DNA of 31,641 nt from JAKPQD01 sp029572965 (GCA_035374585.1 DAOSPF010000038.1:1-31641), one strand, 5' to 3'. Numbered from the stretch's first letter, positions 16,413 through 25,856 are shown. The notes: generated by a model not told the origin, from the letters alone. Made by a program: numbers and translations.

Positions 16413-17453
16413 TTATCTTATTTCAAAAACAGTGCCACTGTTCAAGAGGTCATCTACACATTTGATGTCTGAGCTTTTCTTGGCCGACTCTATTTGTTCA
16501 TAAAAAAGGTCGTCATAGGTATCACGCTTTGCAGCCCTGATAATGCCAACTGCAACAGGGAAATGAGGAGGGGCCATTTCTATTAGCATAATCTGTAAGC
16601 CGGGATTGTCATCGTACATATCATGAACAAGTATGTCGCTTTCTTTTACGCCATCTTTACCAACCTCAACAACTAACAATTTACCATTTTTGAACATGAG
16701 TCCTTTTTTCATGTTTTTACCAAAAAGCATTGGCTTGCCATGCTCAAGCACTAACATGTTTTCTTCACGGGCTTCTTTGCCTACCCATGCTTCGTGAGCC
16801 TTATCATTAAAGATAATACAGTTTTGAAGTACCTCAACAACTGAGGTGCCGTCATGTTTAGCTGCAGCATATACTGCTTCGCCTAATAAATGAGCATTGT
16901 TGTCAGGAACACGGGCAAAGAAAGAGCCACCAACTCCAAGCACTAATTTGCCAGGGTTTACAGGAGGTTCAATAGTGCCAAAAGGTGATGTTTTTGTAAC
17001 AGAGCCCATTGGCGAAGTAGGCGAAAACTGTCCTTTAGTAAGCCCATATATTTGGTTGTTGAACAATATAATATTTAAATCGATGTTACGACGAACGGCG
17101 TGCATAAAGTGGTTGCCTCCAATGGCAAGCGAGTCGCCATCGCCAGTAGCAACCCATACACTAAGACCAGGATTGGCGAGCTTTACACCAGTTGCAATAG
17201 CAGAAGCCCTCCCATGAATGCCATGAAAACCATACGTGTTTATATAATAAGGGAAACGTGAAGAACAGCCTATTCCTGAAACAAAAACAAACTTATCTTG
17301 GTTGTACCCAATTTTAGGGAATGTATTGAGAATAGAAGCCAGGATAACATGAGCTCCACAACCGGGGCACCATTTTACCATCTGGCCACTTTGAAAGTCT
17401 TCTTTAGTAAGCTCTTTGCTTGATTTTTCGATAGAATTATATATTGCATCCAT
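16413..17453 (-). CDS. korB: 2-oxoglutarate:ferredoxin oxidoreductase, beta subunit
   Basis: KorB carries the thiamine diphosphate and a [4Fe-4S] cluster of the enzyme that oxidatively decarboxylates 2-oxoglutarate to succinyl-CoA and reduces ferredoxin, or runs in reverse under reducing conditions. The 346-residue protein shows the cluster cysteines C29 and C32 (WCPGCGAH), C63 (GIGCSSR) and C211 (VLQNC). The ThDP/Mg motif is GDGDSLAIGGNH near 104-115, followed by NNQIYGLTKGQFSPTS. It starts 21 bases after korA and ends in a terminator. The substrate (2-oxoglutarate rather than pyruvate or other 2-oxoacids) is inferred from the two-subunit form and general resemblance. Confidence 0.93.
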   Translation of the reverse strand: MDAIYNSIEKSSKELTKEDFQSGQMVKWCPGCGAHVILASILNTFPKIGYNQDKFVFVSGIGCSSRFPYYINTYGFHGIHGRASAIATGVKLANPGLSVWVATGDGDSLAIGGNHFMHAVRRNIDLNIILFNNQIYGLTKGQFSPTSPMGSVTKTSPFGTIEPPVNPGKLVLGVGGSFFARVPDNNAHLLGEAVYAAAKHDGTSVVEVLQNCIIFNDKAHEAWVGKEAREENMLVLEHGKPMLFGKNMKKGLMFKNGKLLVVEVGKDGVKESDILVHDMYDDNPGLQIMLIEMAPPHFPVAVGIIRAAKRDTYDDLFYEQIESAKKSSDIKCVDDLLNSGTVFEIR

Positions 17454-17474
17454 TATTTCTTTTCCTTTAACGTC

Positions 17475-19313
17475 TTACAATAACTTGCTGATAACATTTT
17501 TAATTTCGGTTTCGGTAAAAGGCAGCCCTTGTACTTTGTTGTATTGCTCGTACTGAAAAGCAGGATGGGCCATACGGAGGTAATTCACAAACTGTCCCAT
17601 ATTTTGCTCGGCAACAATGATTTTTTTGAAATTGTTAAAAATTTCATCCACATTGGTTGGCAAAGGCATGATGTAGTTGAAATGGGCATGGCCTACTTTC
17701 TTCCCATCGGCTGCCATAGATTCAACTACGGTTTGTATAACCCCTTCAGAACTACCCCATGAAACAATTAGCAAATCCCCTTGTTGAGCTCCTGTTACTG
17801 TCTGTTTTGGGATACGTGAAGATATTTTGTTTACCTTCTCTGCCCTTAATTTGACCATCAGCTCGTGATTAGCGGCATCAGTAGTAACAACTCCGGTAAC
17901 ATTTTCCTTTTCGAGGCCCCCAATACGGTGGCGCAAACCCGGGGTACCCGGAAATGCCCAGCGGCGAACAAGTGTGTCGGGGTTGCGGCGATAAGGTTTA
18001 TAATCGGGTTCGTTTGGCGCTGCAATTGGAGGATTTATGACAGGCAAATCGGCCATTTTGGGTATCCTGAAAAGCTGAGAACCATTGCCTAAGAAACCGT
18101 CTGTTAAAAGGATAACAGGGGTCATGTGTTCTAATGCAATACGGGCAGCTTCAAAAGCATAATAAAAGCAGTTGGCTGAAGAAGATGCTGCAATTACAGG
18201 AATGGGGGCATCGCCATTACGGCTAAACAATGCCTGATATAAGTCGCTTTGCTCCGACTTGGTAGGCATGCCAGTTGAAGGCCCCGCCCTCTGTACGTCA
18301 ATGATAACAAGTGGGAGTTCAGTAATTACAGCTAACCCCATAGCTTCTACTTTTAATGAAAGCCCTGGCCCGGAGGTAGTTGTAACTGCAAGGTTGCCGG
18401 CAAAGGCCGCACCAATAGCCGATGTAATACCGGCAATTTCATCTTCTGCCTGAAAAACCTTAGCTCCTAATGATTTATGTTTGCTTAATTCAACTAAAAT
18501 ATCTGTAGCCGGCGTGATTGGGTACGAACCGAGGTACAAAGGCAAATTGGCCTTCTCGGCAGCAGCTAACAATCCCCAGGCTGCAGCTACATTACCAGTG
18601 ATATTGCGGTATTTGCCTTTTTCGAGTTTTGCTGGTGAAACCTGGAATGTAGAATCCAGCGCTTCAATAGTATCTGCAAAATCATAACCAGCCTGAAGTA
18701 CCTTTTTGTTAGCTTCAAGCATTTCTCCTTTTTCAGAAAACTTATCTGACAAATATTCAATTGTGTGCTGCAAATCGCGGTTGAACAAATAATATATCAT
18801 GCCAAGGGCAAACATATTTTTGGTTTTGTCCACCTGCTTTTTGTTGAGCCCTGAATCTGCCAAAGCTCCCCTGGTCAGGGTAGTAATAGGGGCTTTAATA
18901 AGGTTGTAGCCTTCCAGGCTTTTGTCTTCAAGCGGATTTGACAGGTAACCTGCTTTTTTTATGGCTTCTTCGTCAAATGCATCAACATCAACAATGATAG
19001 TAGCACCACGTTCGGCTACTTTCAGGTTTGCTTTGAGCGATGCAGGGTTCATGGCCACAAGTACATGGCATAAGTCCCCAAAAGAATTGACTTTGCTTTT
19101 GCCAATGTGTACCTGAAAGCCCGATACTCCGGCTACTGTATTGTGCGGGGCCCTGATTTCGGCTGGGTAATCCGGGAAAGTGGCCAGATCATTACCAAAT
19201 ACCGCAGCGCTATCAGAGAAAAGTGTCCCTGTAAGCTGCATCCCATCACCCGAGTCGCCAACAAACTTAACAACTACGTTGTCTAATTCCTTAACTTTTG
19301 TCTTTTTAGTCAT
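17475..19313 (-). CDS. korA: 2-oxoglutarate:ferredoxin oxidoreductase, fused gamma-alpha subunit
   Basis: The protein joins the gamma domain (about residues 10-200; FVGDSGDGMQLTG, FPDYPAEIRAP) to the alpha domain (about 230 onward; GSYPITPATDIL, FQAEDEIAGITSAIGAAFAG, TTSGPGLSLK, QRAGPSTGMPTKSEQSDL), which with KorB forms the ferredoxin-linked 2-oxoacid oxidoreductase. An upstream in-frame ATG exists at 19391. The ATG at 19313 is preferred because AGAGAGG lies about 6 bases before it, homology-like sequence begins just after it, and the upstream codon overlaps a promoter box. This gives 612 residues. Gamma-alpha fusion is the usual form in Bacteroidetes. It is an operon with korB. Confidence 0.94.
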   Translation of the reverse strand: MTKKTKVKELDNVVVKFVGDSGDGMQLTGTLFSDSAAVFGNDLATFPDYPAEIRAPHNTVAGVSGFQVHIGKSKVNSFGDLCHVLVAMNPASLKANLKVAERGATIIVDVDAFDEEAIKKAGYLSNPLEDKSLEGYNLIKAPITTLTRGALADSGLNKKQVDKTKNMFALGMIYYLFNRDLQHTIEYLSDKFSEKGEMLEANKKVLQAGYDFADTIEALDSTFQVSPAKLEKGKYRNITGNVAAAWGLLAAAEKANLPLYLGSYPITPATDILVELSKHKSLGAKVFQAEDEIAGITSAIGAAFAGNLAVTTTSGPGLSLKVEAMGLAVITELPLVIIDVQRAGPSTGMPTKSEQSDLYQALFSRNGDAPIPVIAASSSANCFYYAFEAARIALEHMTPVILLTDGFLGNGSQLFRIPKMADLPVINPPIAAPNEPDYKPYRRNPDTLVRRWAFPGTPGLRHRIGGLEKENVTGVVTTDAANHELMVKLRAEKVNKISSRIPKQTVTGAQQGDLLIVSWGSSEGVIQTVVESMAADGKKVGHAHFNYIMPLPTNVDEIFNNFKKIIVAEQNMGQFVNYLRMAHPAFQYEQYNKVQGLPFTETEIKNVISKLL

Positions 19314-19388
19314 TTTCAACCTCTCTGGAAATCCACCAATTAAAAAATTATGAATATTTATACAATACGTGTGAATAATTATAGCATG

Positions 19389-19418
19389 CAAAGGTATTAA
19401 AAAAATTAAAGTAGCAAA
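19389..19418 (-). promoter_or_regulatory. Promoter of korAB
   Basis: The minus strand reads TTTG (19415-19418), 18 bases, then TACCTTTG (19389-19396), both boxes exact. Transcription would begin near 19382 and give a leader of about 70 bases before the korA ATG at 19313. Confidence 0.75.
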
Positions 19419-19461
19419 CCTTTTCAGGGGTTTTTTGTTAAAAAAATAACAGTAGTAAACT

Positions 19462-19583
19462 CAATGTCGTTTAGTTAATTATTAAAAAAAACGCCGGCAG
19501 GTCTGAAAGACGCTGTCGGGTTAGTACCACTCTGACCTGACAGCGTTTGCAAAACCTGTCAGAGTCTTGACTAAACGATATTG
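19462..19583. repeat. Nested palindromic element (REP/MITE-like)
   Basis: Three inverted-repeat tiers share one centre. The outer arms 19462-19478 and 19567-19583 (CAATGTCGTTTAG against CTAAACGATATTG) pair over 17 positions with two G-U. The middle arms 19497-19502 and 19554-19559 (GCAGGT/ACCTGT) pair over 6. The inner arms 19509-19521 and 19535-19547 (GACGCTGTCGGGT/ACCTGACAGCGTT) pair over 13 with two G-U. No coding sequence is inside. It resembles a small mobile or REP-type unit. Confidence 0.7.
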
Positions 19584-19863
19584 GTAGTAAATTCTTTAAA
19601 ACCATCTTCGCAAAATACTGCTGTAAAAGGTTTTGCTATTTTCGTTTTTCTAATGAAACGAGCATGTTTCGTTAAACACAAACAAGGATAAATCCCGAAT
19701 CGAATAGTCGGGACGAGTTTTCTTTCGCATAGCTTTTCGGGGTTCATCTGACCTTGATAAAAAAATTATTTACGGATGAAATAATTAACCATTCCTTAAT
19801 ATTTAGCTTTTTTTGAGGTAGCATTAGAGGCTTTTCTTTGCTCTATAACTAATCTTAAAAAAG
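19584..19863. other. Intergenic region with small hairpins
   Basis: Between the palindromic element and the kinase gene are two modest hairpins: TAATGAAAC/GTTTCGTTA near 19649-19674, with loop GAGCAT, and CCCGA/TCGGG near 19695-19714. No promoter matching TAnnTTTG and no coding frame stands out. Confidence 0.4.
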
Positions 19864-20667
19864 ATGATAATGGATTCAAACAACCCAATGCCTAATTTCA
19901 GGGAGCTTGAACAAAACAGCCTCGAAAAAGCATTTTTGAAAAACCTTAACCATGAATTGCGTACCCCAATGAATGCTATCATTGGCTTTGCCAACCTCAT
20001 CCAAAACCATTGTCATGGAGATAAAGAAATAGCTGAACTTGTAGAAGCTATGAATTTCTCATGTTTTCAACTCCTAAATCTTGTTAATGATTTGGTTGAC
20101 TTGTCAAAACTTGAAACCAATAAGCTTCATCTACACCCGGTAAAATGCGACCTTAACGAACTAATGGAATCGCTTTACATTGATTATCAAAAACAACTGG
20201 ATAAAGATAATAAGCCTATTGAACTTTTAATATATAAAGACGATTGCTATAGAGATATATTTATCGATATAGACCGGGCAAGGTTTACTCAAATATGGAA
20301 ATATATCATAGATAATGCCATGAAATTTACGCATATAGGTAAAATTGAATTTGGCTATATGATAAGAGGCCGGGGAGTGCATTGCTATGTGAAAGATACA
20401 GGGATAGGAATGCCCCAATCGTCAGTAAAAATGGTATTTGAGCAATTTGTCCGAAATAGCAATTGTGAATATGGAGGACTGGGCATTGGGCTTACTATTG
20501 CCAGAAAACTCATTGAACTTATGGAAGGACATATTTGGATTGACTCAGAACAAGGCAAAGGTACTATTGTATATTTTACAGTGCCTGTAGAACCCGAAAA
20601 CAAAAAAAAGAAAAAAGATGAACTTATTGATAAACTTATCATTATTGACCAAAAACAATTGCAATAA
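19864..20667 (+). CDS. Soluble histidine kinase without sensor or receiver
   Basis: The 267-residue protein contains only a HisKA dimerisation domain and an HATPase domain. The phospho-accepting H30 sits in LNHELRTPMNAIIGF. ATP-lid motifs follow: YIIDNAMKF (N box), DTGIGMP (G1) and GLGIGLTIARKL (G2). Only about 20 residues precede the HisKA domain, there is no membrane helix, and the C-terminus is a short basic tail (KKKKKDEL). It must receive its input from a partner protein or have lost its sensor. Its kinase core resembles that of the hybrid kinase at 24129 (GKI.FGY, shared G-box spacing), suggesting paralogues. The start could also be the ATG at 19870. No response regulator gene adjoins it. 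Confidence 0.88.
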   Translation: MIMDSNNPMPNFRELEQNSLEKAFLKNLNHELRTPMNAIIGFANLIQNHCHGDKEIAELVEAMNFSCFQLLNLVNDLVDLSKLETNKLHLHPVKCDLNELMESLYIDYQKQLDKDNKPIELLIYKDDCYRDIFIDIDRARFTQIWKYIIDNAMKFTHIGKIEFGYMIRGRGVHCYVKDTGIGMPQSSVKMVFEQFVRNSNCEYGGLGIGLTIARKLIELMEGHIWIDSEQGKGTIVYFTVPVEPENKKKKKDELIDKLIIIDQKQLQ

Positions 20668-20808
20668 CCTATAAAATGGTTTTTTGATAAAAAGGTGTGT
20701 TATTCCTCCCGGCTAATTTACAATTAGTTAATACTCCGTTAACGCTTACAAAATATACCAAGGATACTTTTACCACAGCAAAAAATGTATAACCAAATTT
20801 TATTTTTT

Positions 20809-22662
20809 ATGAAAAAAACATTACTCGTATCAATTTTAGCCATTGCTTCTGTTATTGGAGCCAATGCTCAAAGTATTAACGACCCTTTCTTTGAAAAAGT
20901 AAGCTATGTTGGCGCTTTTGGAAATGAAGACTGGACAAAAGGCTGGGCAAATTTTGACCCACAAAATACAGATTATCCTGAAACTACAACTACACTTGGC
21001 AATGGAGAACTTTCTTACGCTGCCGGATATAAAATTACAAGCAACACAAGTATTAGTGGCGTTGTAAAACTTAGTGGTTGGGTTTATGTCAAAGATGGCG
21101 CTACCCTTACAATAGAAAAAGGAACTATAATAAGGGGTGAGTCTTCGGCTGCTTTGATAGTAGAAAGAGGGGGCAAACTTATTGCCGAGGGAACTGTCGA
21201 TAAACCTATCGTATTTACATCAATCAAACCAAAAGGTTCAAGAGCTGCCAGTGACTGGGCCGGTGTAATTATTTGCGGAAAAGCAACCAATAACAAATCT
21301 AACAATACCCTGATTGAAGGTGGTGTAGGTGCTTATTTTGGTGCTGGTGACCAGGCAGTTGAAAATGACAATTCGGGCATATTGAAATATGTTCGTATTG
21401 AGTTTCCCGGGTATGATATTGATGGCGCCGGCAACGAAATCAATGGACTTACTATGGGTAGTGTTGGTAGCGGAACAACAATTGACTATGTTCAGGTTTC
21501 ATTTAGTGGAGACGATGCTTTTGAATGGTTTGGCGGAAGCGTAAATTGCAAACACCTCATTGCATTGGCTACTGAAGATGATGACTTTGATACAGACAAT
21601 GGATATGTAGGAAAGGTGCAATTTGCTTTAGCTGTCCGTGACCCAAAAGTATGCGATACCGATGGCGCTCGTGGTTTTGAATCAGACAATGATGCTAACT
21701 CAAGCTATAACAAGCCTTACACTGCCGCAGTTTTTAGTAATGTCAGCCTTTTTGGGCCAAAAACAGATGAATCTGCCAATCAAAAGCATGATGTAGCTAT
21801 GTTACTTCGCCGTAACACCCGCTTGCAGATATACAACCTGTTCTCAACCGGTTTTGTAAAAGGCGGTGTAGTTATTGATGGTGATGTAACCCAAAAAGCT
21901 GCGGGTGAAGACTCTTTGGTGATTAAGAACAGTATTTTTGCCGGATACAGCAAGTTTATCTCTACAAAAGGGACCAATAACCCTTTAAGCAATGCTAAAG
22001 CATGGTTAGTTAATGGTAAAAATGATACTTTAAACAACCTCGATAATGTAAAAGTACAATTTCCAATAGTAGTAACAGCTCCTGTGTTTATCCCCGAATC
22101 AGGTTCTGTGCTCTTGACTAAAGGTTCTTCATTTGGCGCTGCTGTAACATCTATAGTTATAAGTGCTGCTGGCAACGTTACATCCATTAAAACTACTGAA
22201 ACACTTCAGCTTTCGGCTACAGTGACCCCAGACAATGCAGTATCTAAAGAAGTTAGCTGGAGTATTGAATCTGGAAGCGACGTTGCTTCGGTAAGCGAAA
22301 GCGGATTAGTAACCCCTCTAAAAGCAGGTAATGTGACCATCAAAGCTGTTGCTAAAGACGGTTCAGGTATAAGTTCAACGTTTGCCTTAGAAGTAAAAAG
22401 CAATGTTGCTGTTGGAAGTACATCTGTTGCAACAGCAAGCATCTGGCCTAACCCGGCAATGGATTTGGTTCAGGTTAAATGCGAAAACGAAATTTCTTCA
22501 TTGGAAGTATTGAACAATGTTGGACAAATTGTATTGAAAGTAGCTAATATTAACAGTAACAACTCCAGTGCAAATATTAGTAACCTCAACAGCGGGATAT
22601 ATTTCATGAAATTGACTATGAGCAATGGCGCTGTAAGTGTAAACAAGATAGTAAAAAAATAA
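20809..22662 (+). CDS. T9SS-secreted beta-helix protein with Ig-like domain
   Basis: A clean signal peptide (MKKTLLVSILAIASVIGANA, cut before Q21) supports the ATG at 20809 over the one at 20785. Residues about 60-430 look like a right-handed parallel beta-helix (repeating short strands such as VYVKDGATLTIEKGTIIRG and GGKLIAEGTVDKPIVFTS). Residues about 445-530 form a BIG_2-type Ig-like domain (ETLQLSATVTPDNAVSKEVSW...). The last 75 residues are a T9SS type A sorting domain (IWPNPAMDLVQV, LNNVGQIVLK, LNSGIYFMKL). The protein should be exported and attached to the cell surface or released. Its substrate is unknown; adhesion or polysaccharide binding are possibilities only. A terminator follows the gene. 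Confidence 0.9.
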   Translation: MKKTLLVSILAIASVIGANAQSINDPFFEKVSYVGAFGNEDWTKGWANFDPQNTDYPETTTTLGNGELSYAAGYKITSNTSISGVVKLSGWVYVKDGATLTIEKGTIIRGESSAALIVERGGKLIAEGTVDKPIVFTSIKPKGSRAASDWAGVIICGKATNNKSNNTLIEGGVGAYFGAGDQAVENDNSGILKYVRIEFPGYDIDGAGNEINGLTMGSVGSGTTIDYVQVSFSGDDAFEWFGGSVNCKHLIALATEDDDFDTDNGYVGKVQFALAVRDPKVCDTDGARGFESDNDANSSYNKPYTAAVFSNVSLFGPKTDESANQKHDVAMLLRRNTRLQIYNLFSTGFVKGGVVIDGDVTQKAAGEDSLVIKNSIFAGYSKFISTKGTNNPLSNAKAWLVNGKNDTLNNLDNVKVQFPIVVTAPVFIPESGSVLLTKGSSFGAAVTSIVISAAGNVTSIKTTETLQLSATVTPDNAVSKEVSWSIESGSDVASVSESGLVTPLKAGNVTIKAVAKDGSGISSTFALEVKSNVAVGSTSVATASIWPNPAMDLVQVKCENEISSLEVLNNVGQIVLKVANINSNNSSANISNLNSGIYFMKLTMSNGAVSVNKIVKK

Positions 22663-22686
22663 CTCTATTCCCTTCACATTTCATTG

Positions 22687-22720
22687 AAAAGGTTGTCCTT
22701 TCGGGGATAACCTTTTTATT
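22687..22720 (+). terminator. Rho-independent terminator after the beta-helix gene
   Basis: AAAAGGTTGTCC (22687-22698) pairs with GGATAACCTTTT (22705-22716), a 12-bp stem with one G-U and the loop TTTCGG, running into TTTTTATTTAT. It lies 24 bases after the stop. The following 230 bases to the next gene hold nothing else that I recognise. Confidence 0.8.
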
Positions 22721-22954
22721 TATATAATATGGACAGCATAAGCAAAGCATAAAAAAATTATTTTAAAAGGAATGATAGCCTGCACCCTTTAATAAATTTC
22801 TTTGTGTTTATTCTCTATATACATGATGTCACTTAGCTTAGGGTTGAAAAGCCAAGGGTGTTTCAAACTTTAATTTTCTGTATTTTTAATTCCAAAAAAC
22901 TTTTTCTTCAGCCTTAAAAACCTTAACTTTAGTTTTACACTAAACCAAACAGGT

Positions 22955-24127
22955 ATGGCTGAAAACACAAATATTCAGTTGGAGCTAAGAAAGTTTGTAG
23001 CCCCCGAGTTTATTTTTGGGCTTGATGCACGCATGTTAGCCGGAAGATATGTAAAAAAACTTGGGGCAAAAAAAGTTTTGGTAGTTACAGATGCCGGAAT
23101 TCATACAGCCGGTTGGGCCAATGACGTTCTCGAAACGTTGGATGATGAAAAGCTTTCTTATCAAATATTTTCTGAAGTCAGCCCCAATCCTCGTTCAGCC
23201 GAGGTGATGAAAGGCGCAGAGGTTTACAAAAACTCCAATTGTGATGCTATTGTTGCCATTGGAGGGGGTAGTGTAATGGACTGTGCCAAAGGTATTGGCA
23301 TTGTATCTTCAAATGATAAAAATATCCTTCAGTATGAAGGAGTTGATAAAGTTGATATTCCAATTCCCCCGCTGGTATGCATTCCTACCACTGCTGGAAC
23401 ATCGGCCGATGTATCGCAGTTTGCCATTATAAACAATGAGCATGACAAGGTCAAAATTGCCATTATCAGTAAAGCCGTTGTGCCAGACGTGGCATTGATA
23501 GACCCGGCTGTACTTGTTACAATGGATTCATACCTGACCGCATGTACTGGCATGGATGCTCTCGTTCATGCCATCGAGGCGTTTGTTTCCACTGCCAGCT
23601 CGCCTTTCACCGACCTCAATGCTTTAGAAGCCATTCGGTTGATAAACGAGAATTTGGTTTCTTCTATCAATCTTCCAAATGATTATGAATTGCGTGGCAA
23701 GGTGATGCTGGGTAGTTTGTATGCCGGATTGGCTTTTTCCAATGCCAGTTTGGGGTGTGTGCATGCTATGGCTCACAGTCTTGGTGGTTTTCTTGATTTG
23801 CCTCATGGCGAATGCAACGCCATTCTGCTTCCTCATGTTATGAGCTACAATTTTGAATCTGCTACGGCTAAGTTTGCGAAGATAGGAGAGGTGCTTGGCC
23901 TTGAAATGAAAGGCCTTTTAATGAATGAAAAGCGAAAAATGCTGATTGAACATATCATGCAGCTTAAGACAAAAACTGGTATTCTAAAAACACTTAGGGA
24001 AAGAGGGGTTGGCAGTTCAGATATACCGTTGCTGGCATCAAAAGCAATTAAGGACCCGTGTCAGATAACCAATCCGCGTACTCCGTCAAAAGAGGATATT
24101 GAAGTTATTTATAGTGAAGCTATGTAA
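22955..24127 (+). CDS. Iron-type (group III) alcohol dehydrogenase
   Basis: The 390-residue protein is an NAD(P)-dependent dehydrogenase of the iron-activated family, interconverting an alcohol and its aldehyde in the cytoplasm. The nucleotide motif is AIGGGSVMDCAKG near residue 101, with IPTTAGTSADVS following. The metal ligands fall in GMDALVHAIEAF, CVHAMAHSLGGF and LPHGECNAILLPHV (one Asp and three His sites in the family). The substrate cannot be told from sequence. The stop codon TAA is separated by one base from the ATG of a PAS hybrid kinase, so the two are translationally coupled, an odd pairing for a metabolic enzyme. A TAACTTTA box near 22924 is a weak promoter candidate. Confidence 0.93.
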   Translation: MAENTNIQLELRKFVAPEFIFGLDARMLAGRYVKKLGAKKVLVVTDAGIHTAGWANDVLETLDDEKLSYQIFSEVSPNPRSAEVMKGAEVYKNSNCDAIVAIGGGSVMDCAKGIGIVSSNDKNILQYEGVDKVDIPIPPLVCIPTTAGTSADVSQFAIINNEHDKVKIAIISKAVVPDVALIDPAVLVTMDSYLTACTGMDALVHAIEAFVSTASSPFTDLNALEAIRLINENLVSSINLPNDYELRGKVMLGSLYAGLAFSNASLGCVHAMAHSLGGFLDLPHGECNAILLPHVMSYNFESATAKFAKIGEVLGLEMKGLLMNEKRKMLIEHIMQLKTKTGILKTLRERGVGSSDIPLLASKAIKDPCQITNPRTPSKEDIEVIYSEAM

Positions 24128-24128
24128 T

Positions 24129-25847
24129 ATGGGCGATTTGCAGGATAGAGATTCTTTGAGGGATAAAATCATTGGCTTGGGTGAAAACTCAGCCCGTAAA
24201 AGCTATTACCCTGAGCTCCAAAAAAAGATTAAAGAACTGGAGGAGAGGGAGCAAAGCCTGTATGATTTGATTAACAATATCTTCGATGCCATTATTATTC
24301 ACGATGAAGAAGGAACTGTACTGGCTGTAAATGAAGGGATGCTGGCGATGTATCGTATGCCTGATAAGGAAACCGCCCTTCAATATACGATTATGGACTA
24401 TTCTTTTGGGTACGAGCCTGATGTAGTGAAAGAAGTGTTTAAAAAAACCTTAGGAGGCAAGCCTCAAATTTTTGAATGGAGAGCACGTCGTCCGCTGGAT
24501 AATAGCTCGTTTGAATCTGAAGTATCTGCCAGAACTGCAACCTGGCAGGGCAAAAAGGTCATTATTGCTACTGTCCGGGATATTACCGAACGTCTGCAGA
24601 CGCAGCTTAAACTGATTGAGAGAGAACAACAACTGGAATGCCAGAATGAAGAGCTGATTTCGCTCAATGAAGAACTTGCAGAACAGAATGTACGAATAGA
24701 ACAGTTTAATGAGCAGTTGAAAATAGCTAATAATAAGGCTGTTGAGAGCGACCGCCTGAAAACGGCCTTTTTGGCCAACATGAGCCATGAAATCCGTACC
24801 CCGTTGAACGGTATTCTTGGCTTTACCAGCTTGTTACCAGAAGCGAGAAACTCTGATGAAGCGTTTGAGAAGTACATTTCTATTATTCAAACCTGTTCTA
24901 ATCAACTACTTACACTAATTGATGATATTATAGACCTTTCAAAAATTGAGGCAGGCATGATGAATTTCAACCCTCAGTTGCTCAATATCAATAATTTCAT
25001 GCAACAATTATGTGCTTATTACAAGAGTACACCCTCTAAGGCTGAATTAATCTGCGATATCGAAAGTCGAAACGATGAATTGACCATTTTTGTTGATCAG
25101 GAGCGGTTGCGCCAAGTTTTTAATAACTTATTGAATAATGCTATAAAATTTACCAGTTCTGGTAAAATTACATTTGGGTATCATATTAAAAATCAAGAGG
25201 TTGAATTTTATGTTTCTGACACTGGCATTGGCATTGCTCCTGAAAATACCGAAATTATTTTTGAACATTTCAGGCAGGTTGATGTTGGTTTTACCAAGAA
25301 ATATAGAGGGACTGGTTTAGGATTGGCTATTTGCAAGGCCTTATTAGAATTGATGGGAGGCAGGATTTGGGTTGAATCTGTTTTGGACAAAGGTTCTACT
25401 TTTTATTTTACCGTGCCACTTTCTTTTGAAAAAGAGGACGCCAATGTTCCTGAAGCTAATAAAGCATTTTCAGTTGAAGCGTTAAAAGGGAAGACCATTT
25501 TAGTTGCAGAAGATGAAGAGTTTAATTATATGTTTATCAATGAATTGCTCTCTAAGGCTGATGCTAAGCTCATTCATGTCCTTGATGGGGCCAAGGCAGT
25601 TGAGACGGTGAAGCAGAACCCCAGCATTGACCTGATATTGATGGATATTAAAATGCCTGTTATGAATGGTATAGATGCTACCCGGATAATAAAAAAGACG
25701 TATCCTCAAATACCTGTTATTGCTGTTACTGCGTATGCTATGGCTGATGACAAAGAAAAAGCCCTGGAGGCTGGTTGTGACGGATATTTGGCCAAACCAA
25801 TCAACAAGGCTGCTTTGTTTGCGGCTATCAATCAGTGTATTAAATAA
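24129..25847 (+). CDS. PAS-domain hybrid histidine kinase with C-terminal receiver
   Basis: The 572-residue soluble protein runs: an N-terminal segment containing RKSYYPELQ (residues 23-31), PAS domain about 42-155 ending in VRDITERL, coiled coil about 155-210, HisKA with H220 in MSHEIRTPLNG, HATPase about 325-430 (NNLLNNAIKF, DTGIGIA, GTGLGLA), and a receiver about 455-570 with D506 in LILMDIKMP and K557 in LAKPIN. There is no membrane helix, so it senses a cytoplasmic signal through PAS. The ATG at 24129 is chosen over the codon at 24099 because it follows the dehydrogenase stop directly and has AGTGAAG before it. I recall the RKSYYPELQ-type N-terminus from PAS kinases of other bacteria, but this was not checked. 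The output partner (Hpt or regulator) is not in the window. Confidence 0.93.
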   Translation: MGDLQDRDSLRDKIIGLGENSARKSYYPELQKKIKELEEREQSLYDLINNIFDAIIIHDEEGTVLAVNEGMLAMYRMPDKETALQYTIMDYSFGYEPDVVKEVFKKTLGGKPQIFEWRARRPLDNSSFESEVSARTATWQGKKVIIATVRDITERLQTQLKLIEREQQLECQNEELISLNEELAEQNVRIEQFNEQLKIANNKAVESDRLKTAFLANMSHEIRTPLNGILGFTSLLPEARNSDEAFEKYISIIQTCSNQLLTLIDDIIDLSKIEAGMMNFNPQLLNINNFMQQLCAYYKSTPSKAELICDIESRNDELTIFVDQERLRQVFNNLLNNAIKFTSSGKITFGYHIKNQEVEFYVSDTGIGIAPENTEIIFEHFRQVDVGFTKKYRGTGLGLAICKALLELMGGRIWVESVLDKGSTFYFTVPLSFEKEDANVPEANKAFSVEALKGKTILVAEDEEFNYMFINELLSKADAKLIHVLDGAKAVETVKQNPSIDLILMDIKMPVMNGIDATRIIKKTYPQIPVIAVTAYAMADDKEKALEAGCDGYLAKPINKAALFAAINQCIK

Positions 25848-25856
25848 AATAGATTT

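Noticed and set aside
21780..22187. 135-codon antisense frame in the beta-helix gene
   Set aside because: It is antisense to a well-supported secreted protein; its composition follows the sense repeats.
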